A stretch of DNA of 64,000 nucleotides from Roseibium album. Lineage in GTDB: Bacteria; Pseudomonadota; Alphaproteobacteria; Rhizobiales; Stappiaceae. The notes below the pieces were generated by a model. The model made no database searches and was not told where the DNA came from. It worked only from the letters and a program-made list of their open reading frames with translations. The stretch is from positions 682,001 to 746,000 of the forward strand of contig NZ_CXWE01000003.1 in assembly GCF_001404515.1 (NCBI RefSeq). The letters run 5' to 3'. The position numbers and the translations under genes were made by a program. This document shows positions 63,832 to 64,000 of the stretch, piece after piece. Each line of letters starts with the position of its first letter. Positions within the stretch are counted from its first letter, which is position 1.

Positions 63832-64000
63832 ATGGATCAGGCAACGGTTCTGTTGATCGACGATGAGGAAGCGCTTCGGGGTTCCTTGAGCCAGGGGCTG
63901 GAACTGACAGGTCAGGACGTCTTTGCCTCCGGAAGGCCGGAAAGTGCACTTGAGCGCATCAGTCGGGACTTCTACGGCGTCCTGGTGACCGATATCCGCA
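63832..64000 (+). CDS. dctD: C4-dicarboxylate response regulator DctD (cut by window edge)
   Basis: Receiver domain of the DctB partner; only the first 56 residues are inside the window. They read MDQATVLLIDDEEALRGSLS and further to GVLVTDIR, with the acidic pair IDDEE and the phospho-acceptor Asp54 in LVTDIR. The likely remainder is a sigma-54 AAA+ domain and Fis HTH, which would be expected after this receiver but cannot be seen. The ATG follows GGAAAA, 5 bases after the dctB stop. Confidence 0.88.
   Translation, partial: MDQATVLLIDDEEALRGSLSQGLELTGQDVFASGRPESALERISRDFYGVLVTDIR

Noticed and set aside
62252-63949. 565-residue minus-strand open frame opposite dctB
   Set aside because: It is the shadow of a kinase gene with all motifs on the plus strand; it has no recognisable domain.

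Overview
The window is a GC-rich stretch of bacterial chromosome that looks alphaproteobacterial, most likely order Hyphomicrobiales (Rhizobiales), perhaps a marine Stappiaceae-type organism (Roseibium/Labrenzia relatives). This rests on gene content and order: murJ-glnD with trpS next to murJ; divergent fxsA and tim44-mltA-Smr-xre; rsmI-yraN-gshB; an OlsB-type ornithine lipid acyltransferase; a fused HTH-citrate synthase; and dctB-dctD. The genus is inference. I see no rRNA, tRNA, CRISPR array, insertion sequence or prophage.

Layout. 1-15.3 kb is almost entirely minus-strand housekeeping: a class A penicillin-binding protein, an OlsB-like acyltransferase, a hybrid histidine kinase, trpS, murJ, glnD, and the operon tim44-mltA-Smr-xre. 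fxsA and an acyltransferase 3 membrane protein run the other way. 17.2-18.4 kb is an AT-rich island with one small membrane protein and a decayed membrane-protein frame. polA follows. 21.4-27.6 kb is accessory: an Ntn-hydrolase, a LytTR regulator, a Tat-exported cyclase-family enzyme, and a LysR gene divergent from an EgtD-like methyltransferase/MFS pair. 27.7-31.8 kb has comM, an ADP-ribosylglycohydrolase, a YbjQ protein and a GNAT enzyme. 31.9-35.6 kb pairs an AcoR-like activator, lacking GAFTGA and a normal Walker B, with a flavin monooxygenase.

35.7-45.5 kb mixes cysK, a HAD phosphatase, dut, two secreted proteins (a GLG1-like cysteine-rich repeat protein and an OmpA-like protein), a LigB-type dioxygenase, coaBC, an LpoA-like lipoprotein, and rsmI-yraN-gshB. 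A possible small RNA ending in a strong terminator lies on the minus strand at 45.5-45.7 kb. 46-51.8 kb has hppD divergent from an Lrp-type regulator, a TerB-like protein, and two divergent citrate-synthase-family genes sharing a perfect inverted repeat. 52-57.5 kb has rsgA, an AEC transporter, a PEP mutase-family enzyme, a DUF1203 protein, a membrane protein and a GNAT enzyme. 57.6-64 kb has a GMC oxidoreductase, modABC, and dctB followed by dctD cut by the window edge.

How the parts work together. Cell wall growth and recycling (class A PBP, LpoA-like lipoprotein, murJ, mltA), nitrogen signalling (glnD), glutathione synthesis (gshB), molybdate uptake (modABC) and C4-dicarboxylate sensing (dctBD) are standard. 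The less ordinary parts are four regulator/enzyme pairs in which a candidate operator can be read from the sequence: the AcoR-like activator with the monooxygenase, the LysR protein with the EgtD-like operon, the HTH-citrate synthase with its divergent partner, and Lrp with hppD.
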